From assembly GCA_026413225.1 (NCBI GenBank), contig CM048557.1, forward strand, positions 4,642,501-4,706,500: a DNA stretch of 64,000 nucleotides, given 5' to 3'. The notes under the pieces were generated by a model. It searched no databases. It was not told the origin of the DNA and saw only the letters and a list, made by a program, of their open reading frames with translations. Source of the stretch: Otis tarda (taxonomy: Eukaryota; Chordata; Aves; Otidiformes; Otididae). A program made the translations under genes and the position numbers. Below are positions 45,901 to 60,600 of this stretch, one piece after another; the stretch's first letter is position 1, and each line of letters starts with the position of its first letter.

Positions 45901-48900
45901 TCATGGTAAATTGATTTTCTGAAGTCCTTTTCAGTGTCACTGCATTTCAGGATGTGGTATTCTGTGTTGTTAGTGTGACCTACATTCTCTCTTTTGACAT
46001 ATCTGACTTTGTATCTGCCTGTATTAAAACCTTTTTTAAAAATATTACTTTATTTTACAAGCTGATTTAAATAGCACGTTATAACTGGCCAGTCCTTATC
46101 TCTCCAATGGTTATTTTGCCAATTTTTTTTTGCATATATTTAAAGTAACAAATTTAAAATATTTGAACTATTTTCTCTCCTGGACACGTAAATATATTTC
46201 CATCAATTCCTGTTCTGAAAGTAGTCAAAAGGAGTTTTTTTAAAAAAGTAATAGAAACACTGGAAATACTACTAGATGCACCTGTATTCAGATGTAACAG
46301 ATAACAGTGCTTTTGTCAGTTTTACTATGTTTTACTATATTATACATTTTGAGTAGTGTTGGTTTTTTTAACAGAATGTAATGCAAAAACTTCCTAAAAA
46401 TATGAATTCACAATATAAATGCAATTATTTTTGACAACCAATATTTTTTACAAATAAAAAAAAATATGTCAGGCTTGTTTAAAAAAAAAATGCTTCCCGT
46501 GTACTTACTAGGCATTATGCTTTCATTTTTAAACTTTTTTTTTATCACAACCTGTGATAACTTCTCCAAAGAATCATCTTAGCCCCAGTTCCTAATCCAA
46601 ATGGTTCTTCCACATTTGGTGAATTTCTCTGTGTCTGTGGCTCCTTCATTTTGTTTAGGTGAAAAGATGCTTTCCCCAGCTTTTCACACCATCTACTCTG
46701 GAGATTGTATTTAAGCCCTTTCCCAGACCACCTAAATGTAAATTGTTACTAGAATAATCTTCTCCTCATTCCCAGCATCACTCTATGTCCCATGCCACAA
46801 GCCAGCATCAGGACTGATTTACACAGTCTTTGCTTTCTGCTATGGCCGTATCCTGTGAATGGATCCCATTAAAGTCTCCTAAAAATTTCCACCAGAGAAG
46901 ATACTTAATTTTCCATCACCTCACACCATGTCCAGTTATATCTGGGCAGTGTAAGTGTAATGGTACCATTCAAACTTAGTATCTTGGGCTGCAGAACAGA
47001 TGGTATGAGCTAGTCTCTGTCCCATCAAAAAATTGGCTTGCCAGACTTGGCTTGCTAATCTGGTCTGCTGGTCTTGCACTAGTGATACACATTAGTGTCT
47101 TCCCGCTGGCCTGAGGACTCATCCTTCAAATCAGCATCACTTCTATTGCAAAAAGAACTATGCTCAATTTTTAAAGTGAGAGCAAGAAAGAAGGGAAGAG
47201 TGTGTGGGGGTCAGAAGGCTCCAGCTGGATGCTTTGTACAGATAAAGAGTCTTAGTTCTCAGCTTGGACTGGTAGCATGAATTTGAGGTAGCCCTAATGG
47301 CGGTAGGGCCCTGCAGGCCAGCCAGGTTTGCAGCTGCGGCAGAGGAGCCCTTAGGAAAAGGCAGTGCTTTTTGCACTGCAGTGGGGTTTGCATCTGCAGT
47401 GGGCTTAGATGCAAGTTTTTTATTGCTTGAGAAGAAATTTGAGACACTTATTCAGTAACAAATAAGTAATAGAACACTCTGTTTTTCTATCTCTATTCAG
47501 AAGCATAGGGAGAGAAGTTATTTTCACAGACATTTTTCATGGAATTTGTGATAGGTACCTGTCAATTGACAGACGAACTTTTGGATTAGCAAAGCCAGCA
47601 GAACAAGAGATGCCTGCTTAACCTGTTTAATGTTTTCTTAATGATAACAGAGGAGACTTGGCATATTAGTGTTTCCTCAAAGAATATCCAAATATCCACT
47701 GACTTAAAAGATCAAAGAAAACAGCAATGCTTTCAGTTACGCTGGGCATGATGCGTGGGAGTATGTTCTTGCATAGTTAGTGACAGTTTTTCTGGATCTC
47801 TGTCACCTGCCTAGGGTCTGTGCACCAGACAAGCAATTTTTTGAATGAGAAACTTTTGTGTCACTAAGGAAAAAGAGCAAGTAAGAGAAATCCACCATGA
47901 GGACAAGGCAGTTTGTAACGGTCACGTAGGCTGCATAAGACTCAGCTTGTGAAGGGACTGAACCAGTTGCAGGCTCTCACAGCCCTTGCTGGGATTTGTC
48001 CTGGTGAAGACGTGCCTCAATTCTGCTGTGACTTAGAGGGATGACAAGAGCTTCCCAGCACAAAGCAAGCAATGCTGAGGAGTCCGACTCCTGACACAGG
48101 TGCTTTGAGAGCATCCAGAGGTGCAGCTGCCTCTAGAAGTGTCCTATTAAAATACTGAGCTCTTCAGTCTAAATGTACCTTAGGTTTTTGCCTTTGGAAG
48201 AGAAAAAGTGTTGTGCTGACCATGCATAAGAAAACCAATCTTGTTGCTAACAGGTACATGATAATCTGTGAGACGATATTTGTTCAGCTGAGTCACTTGC
48301 AGCCAGAAATGACAGTTCTAGCAAGTAATAAGCTGTCATGCAGTGTTTCTTAAATGCATGGATTTTCTGAAACCCTGTTCAAGGGGTCAATAGCAGAGCA
48401 GATGCAATTGTCTGCTGTACCACAGAGACCTTGAGAGTCAACTCTGCATTTCCCTTTATTTTTCATTCCCCTGAAGTGGTAAACTTCTTGAAGAATTTCC
48501 TGCCACAGCAAAGAAGCTTTCACTAGATGTCAGGGAAAAGAACTGACTGTTTAGTTTTGGAAATTATCTTGTGACTTTATTTTTTTTTGTTCCATGTATT
48601 TTTTTTTTTTTTGTTTCACATTGTTCTTTGAGAAACCAGTCTGTTTATTATTACTACCATTTGCTAGCCAATGCGATTTTAATTGTCATTTTGATTTTTG
48701 TCCTGGTGCTGGCCAAATTTGCTAAGTACAATTTAGTCACAAGTAAGGCCAGTCAAATCAGACTGTGAAAATCAATGTCACGCACGTTTCTAAAGTGCCC
48801 TCATATTGAATCTTATATTTGGTTTATTGCTGTGTTTCAAAGGGATAGAACTAGGAAAGGTAAAGGGAAAGATAACAGAGAGAGAGTAAATAATCTGGAC

Positions 48901-51496
48901 TCCTCAGAGGATCCACTAAAGGGAAAAAGACAGAGATGTGCACAATAATGAGTGTCATGGAGAAAGTGATTAGGGAGTGACTAATGCATTGTTTCTGACA
49001 ATACAGGACCTAAGGGGGTTCTGATGTTATAATCGCACAGGGAATTTAAAGCAAACTTTTGTCATGCAGGGCATAATTATTTTGTGGAACTCATTCCACA
49101 GGATGTTACAAGTTCAAAAAAATAAGACGTATTACTGACGATAGGTCCATGGGGGACTATTAACATGATGGCACTGTGGCAAGCTCCGGTTCAGAAAGTC
49201 CTCTAAGCAGCTGACTGCTGGAAGCTGAAAGAGTATGCACAGGGATTTCTGATTTGTCTTGTTTCTTATTCTTGTCCTCTAAGAGTCTCCTGCTAATAGC
49301 CCAAAGATGGGATACAGGGCAGGAGTGGATTTTGGGCTGACCTACAGGGACGTGTGCATGTACATAGAACGTTCTCTCCAAAAGAGCAACACAGACAGCA
49401 GAAGAGGCATAGGAACATGGGGCATGCTCACTAAATGAGTGACATGGCCTGGTGATCTTTTTTTAATAGCCGGGTAATACAAAGCCAAATCCACTGCAAC
49501 TTCATGCTGTTCAGCTGACCTCAGTAAAGCCAGTTTACACCAGTGCTAAGGTACAAAGATTGTTGGTGCCCTATAGGGAAAGTGTTTTCCACAGTGTGCC
49601 TGTAATCATGATCTCCTGACTATCCAGGCTGTGGGGCTTTGAGGGACTGGCAGTAGCATCCTCCCTACACACAGTGCCAGTTTTTCTGCCAGAGGAAATC
49701 AGGGTGTACAGAGGAAGGTGCATACCATCCAACTGTGCAGCCAAATTGCAGCAGGAGTACCCAGGGGAGGATGCAGGACATACTGTGGAGTATATATGAC
49801 TGACAGGACAGACCCAGCCTGTTTTGAGATGCTGACTTTAATATTAGATTTCTGAAATTACAATTGTAAGAGCCCTTTTGTACATCAGCATAGTACTAAT
49901 GGCTGAGATTCCTACCCAGAAAGCATAGTTTCTCTCAAATCTTCTGTTAATTAATTTAAAAACAGCATCAATATATAATAGTCATCACTACTGTGTATGA
50001 ATCTCTCATCCTAGATTAGCAATTTATATTATTGAATTTAATTTTGAAAGGACTTACCAACAACCTATCAGATATTTGAAGAATATACAGTACACTTGCA
50101 ATGACACAGATCGCTTATTTATTTAACTGTTGGAAGCCGGAAAGCCTCGTTCAGCTCCCTGTATCTATTTCTATATGTACGAATTATGAGACCTTGAATA
50201 ATGAACATGTTATTTAAATTGTGCTGTGACACTACATAATGCTGAGAAGTCATTTTCTACAGTTCACTGTTCTCATAGTCAATGGTGCTTGACTTGATTA
50301 CCAGTGCCTCATAGCTAAAGTAGATATGGGCAATGTTTTAAATTTGTTAAAAATTGTTTAGATAAAATTGTCTTTACTGAAATAGAGTAGGTTGGAGAGT
50401 CTATTCCTTCTGATGGTTTCCTAGATGGGTCTTAATTGTCATGCATAAAATATCCACGATAGATTACATTTTTGTATAAGAAATAAAATAAAAGGGTAAA
50501 GGAACAGCTGAATGTTCTACCTGGACTCTGCAAAATAATAGTGGGAGGAGGTGAACCTGACCTTACATCCTGCCTTACATTCCTAAACTACAATGCAGGA
50601 CAACTATGGTTAAGGAAATGTTGTGCCCGCACTTATTCCTTCACGGGTAAGGAAAAGATGAGCAAGGAGATAAGTTCTTAGTATCCACTAGCTCCCTCAT
50701 GGGTCAGCTTATGAGCAGATATAATGATTAGCATTGTTACTGTAAGCTGTCTGCTTTCTGCTGGGACAAAGGTGAAAGTAAAGGACGTTGTGCCCAGTAC
50801 TGGTCCGCACTACAGGCTGCTCTGCCTGCGCAGCTTCACTGCACGGGGATCTAGTGAGTGCCCCAGTATAGGCTCAAATTTCCTACCAAATCTGCTCCAG
50901 TATTGATTTGCTCAGTGATGCTGGTTTGACTTTCCCAGCAAAGTCACCATTTGTGTTACGTTGCATCCACGTAAGAAGTGTTTTTCTAGTGTAGCCTATG
51001 TGTATTCCTGTATGATAAAGCACTAAGAGATTAACTTACAACGTCTGGGAGCCTGGAAAGGGCAGATTTTAACAGATGGGGGGGAAAAAAAAAAAGGCTT
51101 TCTATGAGCAGCAGAACTACTGAAGCCTGGTTTGCTAGAGGTGGGGTGTTCCTTGTCACCTGTATGTAGGTATGGCCGGTGGGTACGGCATATGCTCTTA
51201 GCTGCTCATGGCTCCCAAACAGCACATGTGCTGTAATGTCTGAGTTCTCTGCCTTTCCCCAGTGGTGGTCACTAAATTGGGTTACTCTCGTCTACCAAAA
51301 CCTATAGGAATGTCGCCATTTGGAAGTTCCTACCTTTAGAATATGAGAAGTACTTGAAAGGCAGTTCTGAAACACAGCTTTGTTCCAGATCAAGACAGAA
51401 TGAAGCTGAAGTGTCACTGAAATGAGTTCATCTTTGGAGTATGCTTCAATTTCAATGAATTTTCTGAGGAGCAATAAACATTTCTGTAGAAACAGA

Positions 51497-51615
51497 TGAG
51501 GCTCTGAGCAACCTGATCTGGTTGGAGATGTCCCTGCTCCTTGCAGGAGGGTTGGACTAGGTGACCTTTAAAAGCCCCTTCCAACCCAAACCATTCTATG
51601 ATGCTGTGATTCTAA
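51497..51615 (+). mobile_element. CR1 LINE, short 3' fragment
   Basis: Only the last ~119 bases of CR1 are present: GGCTCTGAGCAACCTGATCT, then CTCCTTGCAGGAGGGTTGGA, then CCATTCTATGATGCTGTGATTCT. It is close to the same segment of the 8391 copy. Extreme 5' truncation is normal for CR1. Confidence 0.95.
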
Positions 51616-54600
51616 ACATTTTGACCCAGTGTCTGTGTATGCTACCAGTCTTTAGGTTTCACATCCATTTCTCAGGGCTGGATAATATGCTACAAGTCAG
51701 GGCTGGCTGCACTCACCTCACAGCTCTTTTGCTTGCTCTTACATGTCTTCTTCATTGCTTGTGGTGCAACTGGTTTTGATACCCTCCCCCTTGCCTCACA
51801 TGCACACAGAGAGATTTTATTTTATTCCTCTCTGTTACACAAACCAGAGACAATCCACATGTTCTTGTCCCCACACCTATTTGATCAATTTAAATATCTA
51901 ATGACATACTAACAAAATGAAAAAAAAGGAATCTTTATTTCAAGATACTAGAGTTCTTGTGACATGGAGTTGAAGCAGTTTATGATCAGATAGTATTTTT
52001 TAATTTGTCTTGATTCGTGTGAAAGTAATTTGAATCCACATTAGTATTCTGTGAACTCATCATTAACACTTTTCAACTGATTTAGTAAACACATATTGCT
52101 TCCAAAATAAATAGAAACAGGAAAGGAGTACAGTTAGTGTAGCTGAGGCATGAAAACATACACATTAACATGCAAGGCAAAACTCCAGTGTTGCAATGGG
52201 GCAGCACATCAAAGTTATTTTTCTAGCCATGTTTTTGCATCTCCAGAGGATGCTCAAAAACAATAGACTGAACATACATCTTTTAATAATGCTGCTTCAT
52301 ACTTCACTACAAAATGGTGTACCGACTGTAATAAATGAATTGGTACACTTCCTCTGAAAATAGTAGGTGTTCAGGAAAGGACAACATAGAGAAGCTGAAG
52401 TACATGTCCTCCAAGGGTTTGGCTCTGTGATATCCTGTGAGACACTTGCACAGCCCTGTTTGGCATATAAGGCTTCTCTAGGGGCAGTCTCTCTGCATCC
52501 CATATGAAACCAAGGCCTGCTCTGCTCCAGAAGCCATAAAGCCAGAGTAACACATTGCTATGGCCAAACCAATGAGCGCTCTTCAAAGCTTGAGCCTGTC
52601 AGTACTGGGCTAACGCGGCTCTGTCGTGTTCAGACCAGTGTTGGCACACATCCTGCCAGCATGGCAAGCAGGTGGAGGGGCTCTGCTCTGTCTGTCCGTG
52701 CCCTGCCTTTGCTGGGAAATGCACAAAATCCCAGCAGGCTGAGTGTGCAGCAGTGTTTAAGCAAGCCAATAGGTATGCCCTGTAGTGCTTTGGCTGTTTA
52801 CACAGATAAGATAGAGATCTTTTCCTGCAGGCAGAGACAGAAGCATCTTTTTTCAAAAAGAAACACAGCAGGCATCCTTCCGAAACACGGACAGGGCAGT
52901 TTTGGTGCCCGCTCCCACACAACGGTTCAGTAGATGCTATTTGGGAGCTCCAAATACATTGCTACCTGAAGGTATTTAATTCTGCATCTCCTGCCTCCCA
53001 CAGAAGTGCTCTGGCCTCCAGTTAGAGGCTTATTGGGGTACAAGGAAGGAATTTTTTTATTTCAAGCTTCTCCATTTGCATGAAACTAAGAGGATTAATT
53101 GGCTAAAGAGACAAATCAAGTGCGCACCACGTTGTTTACTCATACGGCTGAGGCACTTCCCTGGGAGAGAGGAATCCCAACATTTGTTCCTGTTCTGTGA
53201 CTTGTTGCTGTATTTCAGTTTAAATAGAAGTACGGACCCCTAGAAATGGCCTTTCTCCTCAGAAGCTGGTGTGCTACCTACTAGCTACTGGGGAAAATGG
53301 ATCAGGGAAACCTCCACCTCTTCCTTAAAGGAAAGGTCAGTGCCATTTTTGAGGGATTTGCCCCATTAGCTCACCTAAGATATTTTGCTCCACCTGTGAG
53401 CCACTTAGAAGAATATCAAATTTTATGATCCTCATGGGGCTGAGGCATGAAAAAAATGCTGAGTTGTTCAGCCCTGCTAACAGTATTAGGCTTTTGGGTG
53501 TTCCCAAAATCCGTAAGCACATAGAAAACTAGCAGACTATAAGCATCTCTCTGCTTGGCTGACCGGGAACTCAGAGACGCAGCACTGAAACCATCTCTGT
53601 TTCTTGCAAGGCTCAGTCTAGGTGCTTTCTGTAAACCTAAGCGTAAGTGATTTGCTGAATGCCACCTAATACTTCGGAGAAAGCTGGGATTGGAGAGGTC
53701 ACTGCTCCTGTGCAAAATATGACCTCGGTCAATTTTGTGAGAGAGGAGTGTTTATTGCTGGGAAGGAATATGTGCGTTACCTTGTACAACTCACTGCTCT
53801 CTGAAAGCTCTATAATAATTCCTCTGTGAGAGCTGTAGGGTTTTTTGATGCAACATGGCTCTCTAAAAACTCATTTTGTGTGCAATGGCCATGTAGGAGG
53901 GGGAAGGATGTCACACTTGTATTTCTAAGACTTTTGGAGTGGTCCCCATGCTGCTAAAATTGACACTGTTTCAGGTGTTTCAGGATGGATGCTGACAGCA
54001 GCCGAGAAACATTTGGCACAGCTCAGGAAAAGAAGTGCAAAAGTGACAGTCTCCTTTACCAGCTAGCTGAGGCCAGTTCAGTTTGCACCACCTGCCAGCA
54101 GACCCAACTGCGCTAGGACAGCTAGCCCTTCCTCGTCTTTGGAGTCGTCTGGATTTGAAAGGTACTGAGAAGATTTGAATTCAACCTTATGCTTCATGCT
54201 GGCAGAATGATTCAGCCTAGAATCTGCATCTACTTAGACTATTTTGCTGTAACATCTTATAAAAGGTCTTGTAGAAATGCAGTAAATATCTATGATGCCC
54301 CACTTTGGTCTGTGTTCTTTATCAAGTCTCTCAGCACTGATCTTCCCACAGTAAGGTGTGTTCCAAATTTTTCCTTTCTGCTCTGACACATCAGCACTAA
54401 TGGAGTATTCCCTCCCTGGAGAAGCCAAGCATCTTATTTTGAAATTTTAAATTCTGGTTCCACGTTAAAGCAAAGATTTTTGCAAATACTGCAAACACTA
54501 TTGCTGACTGGCAGCTATGTCTTAGCCGCACATATGGAAAGATGGAAATTTTTTGTGAAGAGGCGTAAAGTGCTTCTTGAAGCAGAGATGTGAATTCACA

Positions 54601-57600
54601 TCAAATGAAATGTGCACGGGGGGTCCTTTTTTTTACATTACATTATAGAAAATTATTCATTGTAGATTGTAAATAGTAATGATCTGGACCACACTCTTGT
54701 GTATTCAGTTCTAATTAGAAATGCACTGAGCTACCAAAAATGATGCACCCAAGCCAGCTTCCTTAGGACTGTGGTTATCTTCTACATAAATACACCTTTA
54801 ACCAACAGAATATAAAAAGAGCAATGATGACATCCAGAGGACAGATAGTTTAATCATAGGTACTGTAGGTATTCTCAGCAAATTTCCTGGGGATATATCC
54901 CTCACCTACTTTTTCTTTTTAAAGTCTGTTCCCATTAAATCAGTTATTGACAGCCTGCTGTGTTCCTCTAATTCTTCGTTTTTATGAAACCGACCTTGTA
55001 AAGTTGAGTGTTTCACTCCCAGTGTAAAAATTATATGTACAAGGTAAACGTTTATTAGTTTAATCATTTTTGTGTGCACTACCATTCTGTGTTATCACTG
55101 AATCCAACTGAAAAGCAAAGCACTCCTTTAGCTATTGGTAAACTTCAGGTTAATAGCTGTCTGGCTGACTTCACCTGTAAGTGCTCCTACTGTGGAACCT
55201 CTCCCTATACGTAGGTTTTTATCTAATCTGTCTTAGTAACCTTCCATACTCTGGTTTGGCAGTTATTTTTGGGTTTGATTTTGTTTGCAACTGCAAGAAT
55301 ATTGGCCAGGTGCAGCATATGTAGAAGCCACTACAAAGAAAAGCCTCTGAATTCCACAGAAATATCTGTGGATGAGTGTCTATTTTACTGACAAATTTGA
55401 AAGAGATACATTACCAATGTTAGTCTGTTAAGCACAGCTCCACAATCAGAATTTAATTGAAGCATGTTACCTATAATAGGTTCAGATATTTGTGTTCTTC
55501 AGCATTTTATGAATTCAGAAACAGATGGGCTATGACCAGGAAGCAGTGGAGAACAGACTGGCGTAAAGCAGGTTGGCTCTCTGACAAGTGCAGGTACAGC
55601 TGTGGTATGTATTTTATTCAGCATGCCCACCTACTGTATCAGCAGCCTGCCCTACCAGCAATTCAACTACAACTGACTTAATGAAGAGTAGAAGTAAGCA
55701 TGAATCCAGACTTTCCATGGATCATAATATTTGAGAACCCAGAAGAATCAACATGACGGAAATCATGCCAAGTAATTTTTTTTCTTCATCGTTACATGCA
55801 AGAGATAACAAAAGCATTGGCATTTTGAGGGGGAAATAAAACCCTCACAAAATGTAATCAAATTATGGTATGTTAAAATATTCTACTTTTGAACTTTGTT
55901 AATTGCTTTTTTAAAACTAAGGAAAGAAAACCTTAGCAAGTAGTAGCTTATAGCCTAAATCACCCTAATTGTGCCAAGGAACATGGTGAAATGCTGGCTA
56001 ACAGTGCTTCTGTTAGGAAAAGAAGAGAGATTATATGGGTGACAGAGGGGCCAGTTATTGAAGGTTTCATGCAAGTGAACAAAGGGTGTTTTTGCTCCCA
56101 TTTGTGCCAGTCTTTGCAAGTTCCGTGGCGAAAGATATTTCTGTGGCTAAAGAGATGGTGGAAAAGAATCCTTGATCAGAATATTCCTTAATTGGAAATG
56201 TGTTATTTGCTGTTTTACGCATTTAAAAGAGATGCCTCTCTTTGTCTTCTGGCATTCCTTATACACTCAGTTGGGTAACCTTGCATTTAGGTATATTATA
56301 AGTTTTTATCTCCATTTCTATATCTATCTAACATAATATATTGTAACCCGCAGTAACCTACGGCAACCCACAAAGTGAATTTGGAAAAACAACAACCCAT
56401 AATTATTTTATATGGTGATTGTCTGACTTGAACTATTGAGGTAATTATCAAGTTAAATTCCTATGATCCCTGCAATTTCTGTGAAGCCTGGAGACGTCAC
56501 TACTTGAGTTCTGGCATATCTCTTAAAGTAAAATTATACCACCTCAACCTAAGGTCGTAATTAAAGATGTAACAAAGCTAAGTGAAAAATGGCTATATGA
56601 TTCGAATGAAAAGCAGAATAATCTCCATAATTATAGAGGGTGCAAAATTAAACTAACTGGCCACAAATTCCACCGTTCAGGAGCCGCATACTGCAATCTG
56701 TAGGTGGACAAGACTCTTGTTGATGCAGCTGGACAAATGCAGAGGGGAAGCCTGGGGTGTGAGTCCAGGAAAGAGCCCATGGGAATATTTGCTTTGGAAG
56801 GTGAATGCAGCAAAGACTCAAGAAAAGCCTAGATGAGAGGGGTTTTAATAAATGTAACTCTACTGTGACTTCTGTTCGGGAGGCTGAGAAGTACTACTTT
56901 GGTCTCCAAAGTAAGACAGTGGGATATGTTTGCATAATTTACTTTTATTTGTATCTGGATTCCTAAGAAAAACTTTAGACCCGACTAAATAGTATTTTAA
57001 GAGCTCTGATGAGCAGCAGAATATGCAACCTAATCTATGTGTATATACGTACCTGTGTGTGCGTACATGCATCTATATTGTAAGCATACATGTGGACTGG
57101 TGCTTACATTTGAAAATGAAACCCTGGAAAGCTAGTGTGATTTTAATTAACCTTCTACAGCCTTATTTTAAGGCTCCTTCCTTTGTTGTGGTGCAGGTGC
57201 TGTAGCAGTGGAAGCCAGTAGGGTTCAGATGACAAAGACACAACTGGGAGTGCCACTTCAGCACGGTAAAGGGGAGAGCTGCTGTCCAGGAATTCTGTTT
57301 CACAGTGTAATTGTGCTAGCTGAGCTGTACGTGCCATGTGTCTTGCTTGCATCTTGGACCCTTGACGATTTTCTTTTCTCTCATTCTCTTGTCCAAGCTT
57401 CACATTTAACCTTTAAGGCAGTTTTGAATGTATCCCTTCATAAATTGTAGTCCAGTAGCACTAACCTCAGGCAGCTCTTTAGTGTTTTTGACTCCCTTCT
57501 CACACTGTTCCTCCCCAGGCTTCTGCTGGTCATTCTCATTTCTCTCCTGATGATTTTGTCACTTCTCTTCAATGTAAAACTCAGGGGATCTATGAGACTG

Positions 57601-60600
57601 TACACTGCGACTCTGTTTGTGATGTTGGGGCCTCTGCCTGATGCTACACTTCGCTTCATTTACCTTTCTCATTTCATTGCTTTCCCCACGTTCCAGTAGT
57701 GCTGCCTGCCCGCCCGTTGCTGCTATAGGGCTGACATACTGTCCATCAGATCCTGTCCCCTCCAGCCTCCACCAAAATATGTTACCTTTCATGTTGGTGA
57801 CTCCCTCAAATACACTAAATCTTCTATGTCCTCTAGAATTTTTTTTCATTTGGTTTTAAATGTCCTCTAGCTGTTCCAATCTTAAAAAACACCTCTGGAC
57901 CTACCGATCCTTCACAAGCATTTTAAAACAGCTCTCTGGTATTTCTTCTGTCAGCATTTTTACAGCATTTCAAGACTAGTTGGTGTCACAAAAGAGAAGA
58001 ATATTCCACAGCCAGGGTAAAATACTACAGTCAGTTCCATACAGGCTTAGTTCTAAAAAGTCACTTAAGCGAAGTGTGGTGTTGGATGAAGGGAATAAGT
58101 GATGGCTCTTTGAGATTTCTCCAGACACAAAAACGTACCTAAGGTAGCTGAACTTTTTTCAGATGACAGGGAAAAAAAATAAGCTTCAGATAGGGAGAGG
58201 AAAAAAAAAAAAAAAGATTTAGTGTCAGCTTCTCAGGTACAGAAATGGTCCCATCCAAAACCTGCTAGAAGGACTCCATTCTAGAGCAGCGAAATCTTTG
58301 CTGCTGAGGTAGTGAGGGATGAGTGCCCTGGACACAGACACGCAGTTGTGCTGGCAAAATATCCCTTTGCTAATAGAAATCCTGGAATGTGATCTCCTGC
58401 ATGTAATGAGCTCCCATGAATGCTGGATAAACCCCAGAGCAGTTTCAGCCTTGTCTCTCTTCCGAAGCCGGGTGCATCTGCCAGCTAGTCCCACAGCCGG
58501 TCACGCTGAATATCTGCAGTGCTAAAACTGGAAGTCAGGACTGTTCCTGAAAAGAGTTCAATAAAATAGTTCAGGAAAGCTGCTTCATTAAAGGGGTCTA
58601 AGCATAAGGGTAGCATGATGTGAGTCCTGCGTTATTTTCATAGCTGCAACAACAGACACAATTCTGCCTTCAGATCTCCACAGGTGTTTGCAGAGAAAGC
58701 AGGTGGTGAGCTGAGAAATTTGGCTGAGGAAAGCACTCAGGTACTCTACTGAAGAGAGCAAAAAATAAAGAGAAGATGAGGTGTTCTTCAGCTTCGGATA
58801 AAGCAGATGAGGAGCCTTGGTTAGGGTCTGCTGGTTCTGCTGGTTCTGATACGCGTGTGATACTCCGTCATAATCACGGAGGAAGGCTGAGAGGTGTCTG
58901 CTCTCTATCCTGGGTGCACTAAATCCTAGCTGCCCAGAAACTTTAGGGAGAGCTGGGAAAATTCAGGGAAGAAGTCTAGCACCTGAAGTCAGTCTCTTCC
59001 ATCTCTGTACCCCAATAAAAAGCTCCGTAGTTACTTTATAAGAGAGTTGGAGAGAGATAAAGAACTGAAGCTTTAAGGTAAGGGTCAATGAGCTCCATGT
59101 TGTACCGTTTCATCAGCTCTGCAGGCAGTTGTGGTTCTGAGTATCTTCTGAGTATCAAAGGATCGTTCCTCCTTCTGTTGGCAAGTGAGGTGGGATACAG
59201 GGCTTTGCTGAAGTGAAGCTGAGGGCAGGGAGCAGATGTGATATATATGATGAGAATTAACATTTCTGAGTACTTGGTGTCCTGTACCGAGCTCAGCAGC
59301 TGGGCTGTAGAGTGACACTGTGCAGGTTATTTCAATTCCTTGCGTGAGCAGTAAGTGGGGATATTGAAGGTGGCCAGTTAAGGACTGTCTCAAGTTCACA
59401 CCAGAATAAGGGTGCCACCTGATCTTTAGGAAGAAGGATTTAGATGCGTATAAGCGGAAAACAGAGGATGAAAGAGAAGCTATAATGGGAGATGAAGTTT
59501 TTTGTGTGTGCAGAGCAAAGGGGATGAGTTCAAATGTAATGGGGATGGGTTTTCATGAGACAATATAGTGAGGAAGATAACATTTTAGATGCTGTCATGG
59601 AGTAAACTGAAGAAGAAGGATGTAAGAAAGTAGATATTAAGAAAATGGGAACAGAAATATTATTTCCTTGTCTTCCTTTTGGCTTTGTGTTTTTCACTGA
59701 ATGAGCTGTGAACAGGTCAAAAGCAGGAGCCAGAGCAAATTCTGTAGGACTTGAAGTGCTCTGTACCATCTCTGCCAGACTGTGTATATCCCTGCTGGAA
59801 AGGATACTGGAGAAATAGCATCCTTTTTGATAGTGACTCAGACCTGAAAGTGAGAATAATAGCTCTGACTCAATCACAGGCTGTTGTGGGGGGAGATTAG
59901 TGCCAGGAGACATGGCCAATTCTCTTTCTTTGTGTCAATCTACTTTCAGAATACAGCACATGCAAGTTATTTCTCTTGGAGACGAAAGAGAGAGAGCTGA
60001 TATGAAACACAGATAAAATCTGGAGCATAATTAAACAGACATTTTTCATATCTTTGTCATTGTCTTCTTTTTCTGCCTTCTTATGCTTCTGTGTCTTGTT
60101 CTTTCTAAAGCCATTGCAAGTGGGATGGATGCTGAAGGAACAGCAGCTAGTTTTCATGCCAAATAAGTACTCCACGTTTTAGCTGATACATGGCAAGACA
60201 CATTCAGGTATTTTTGTTGTGCATCTGATTATATAAGGCATTTTGTTAGTAGTCTATCATACAAAGGCATTAGATTACTGGAATTGTTGCGTCAATGTTC
60301 AGTTTCTGCATTTTCCTCACACTTCCAACATTAAATATTTAAAATAATTGTGATTAACCAAGACAAGATTGCAGGTAATATTGCTTTGACATGATGTTTT
60401 ATTACCCTAGCTTTCTTTAAGACCTAGCCTTGTAGATTGGCTCAGAATGGGAATAGGTATCTTTTTGTTGTTGAAGTGATATTTCAAGTCTCTCTTCAGT
60501 TCAGAGTGAACCAGCATTTCTATTGTCTCTTGGCCTTCTGTGAATGGGGTGGGATGGTCCCAGTTGTATTCTCACTGAACTCTCTGCCGTAAGTTATGTT

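Larger units (their letters stand above)
34251..51496. other. Intergenic; no gene seen
   Basis: About 17 kb without a supportable exon. It contains palindromic repeat remnants (35338-35385, 36691-36780), a (TA)13 run, an A/G-rich tract, a fragment near 49510-49550 resembling another ancient sauropsid repeat, an AT-rich block at about 46020-46550, and CpG-raised patches around 42.3-42.95 and 43.5-43.7 kb. Frames such as 43372-43716 and 42394-42690 arise in the CpG-raised patches and carry no recognised domain. Confidence 0.6.

Noticed and set aside
49505..49560. Fragment CAGTTTACACCAGTGCTAAG resembling another ancient sauropsid repeat
   Set aside because: Only about 40 bases match by memory; too short to call as a feature.
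59530..59919. 129-codon minus-strand frame, the longest outside the CpG island and repeats
   Set aside because: No recognised domain, no signal or repeat pattern, and no splice context; such a length is expected by chance in 64 kb over six frames.
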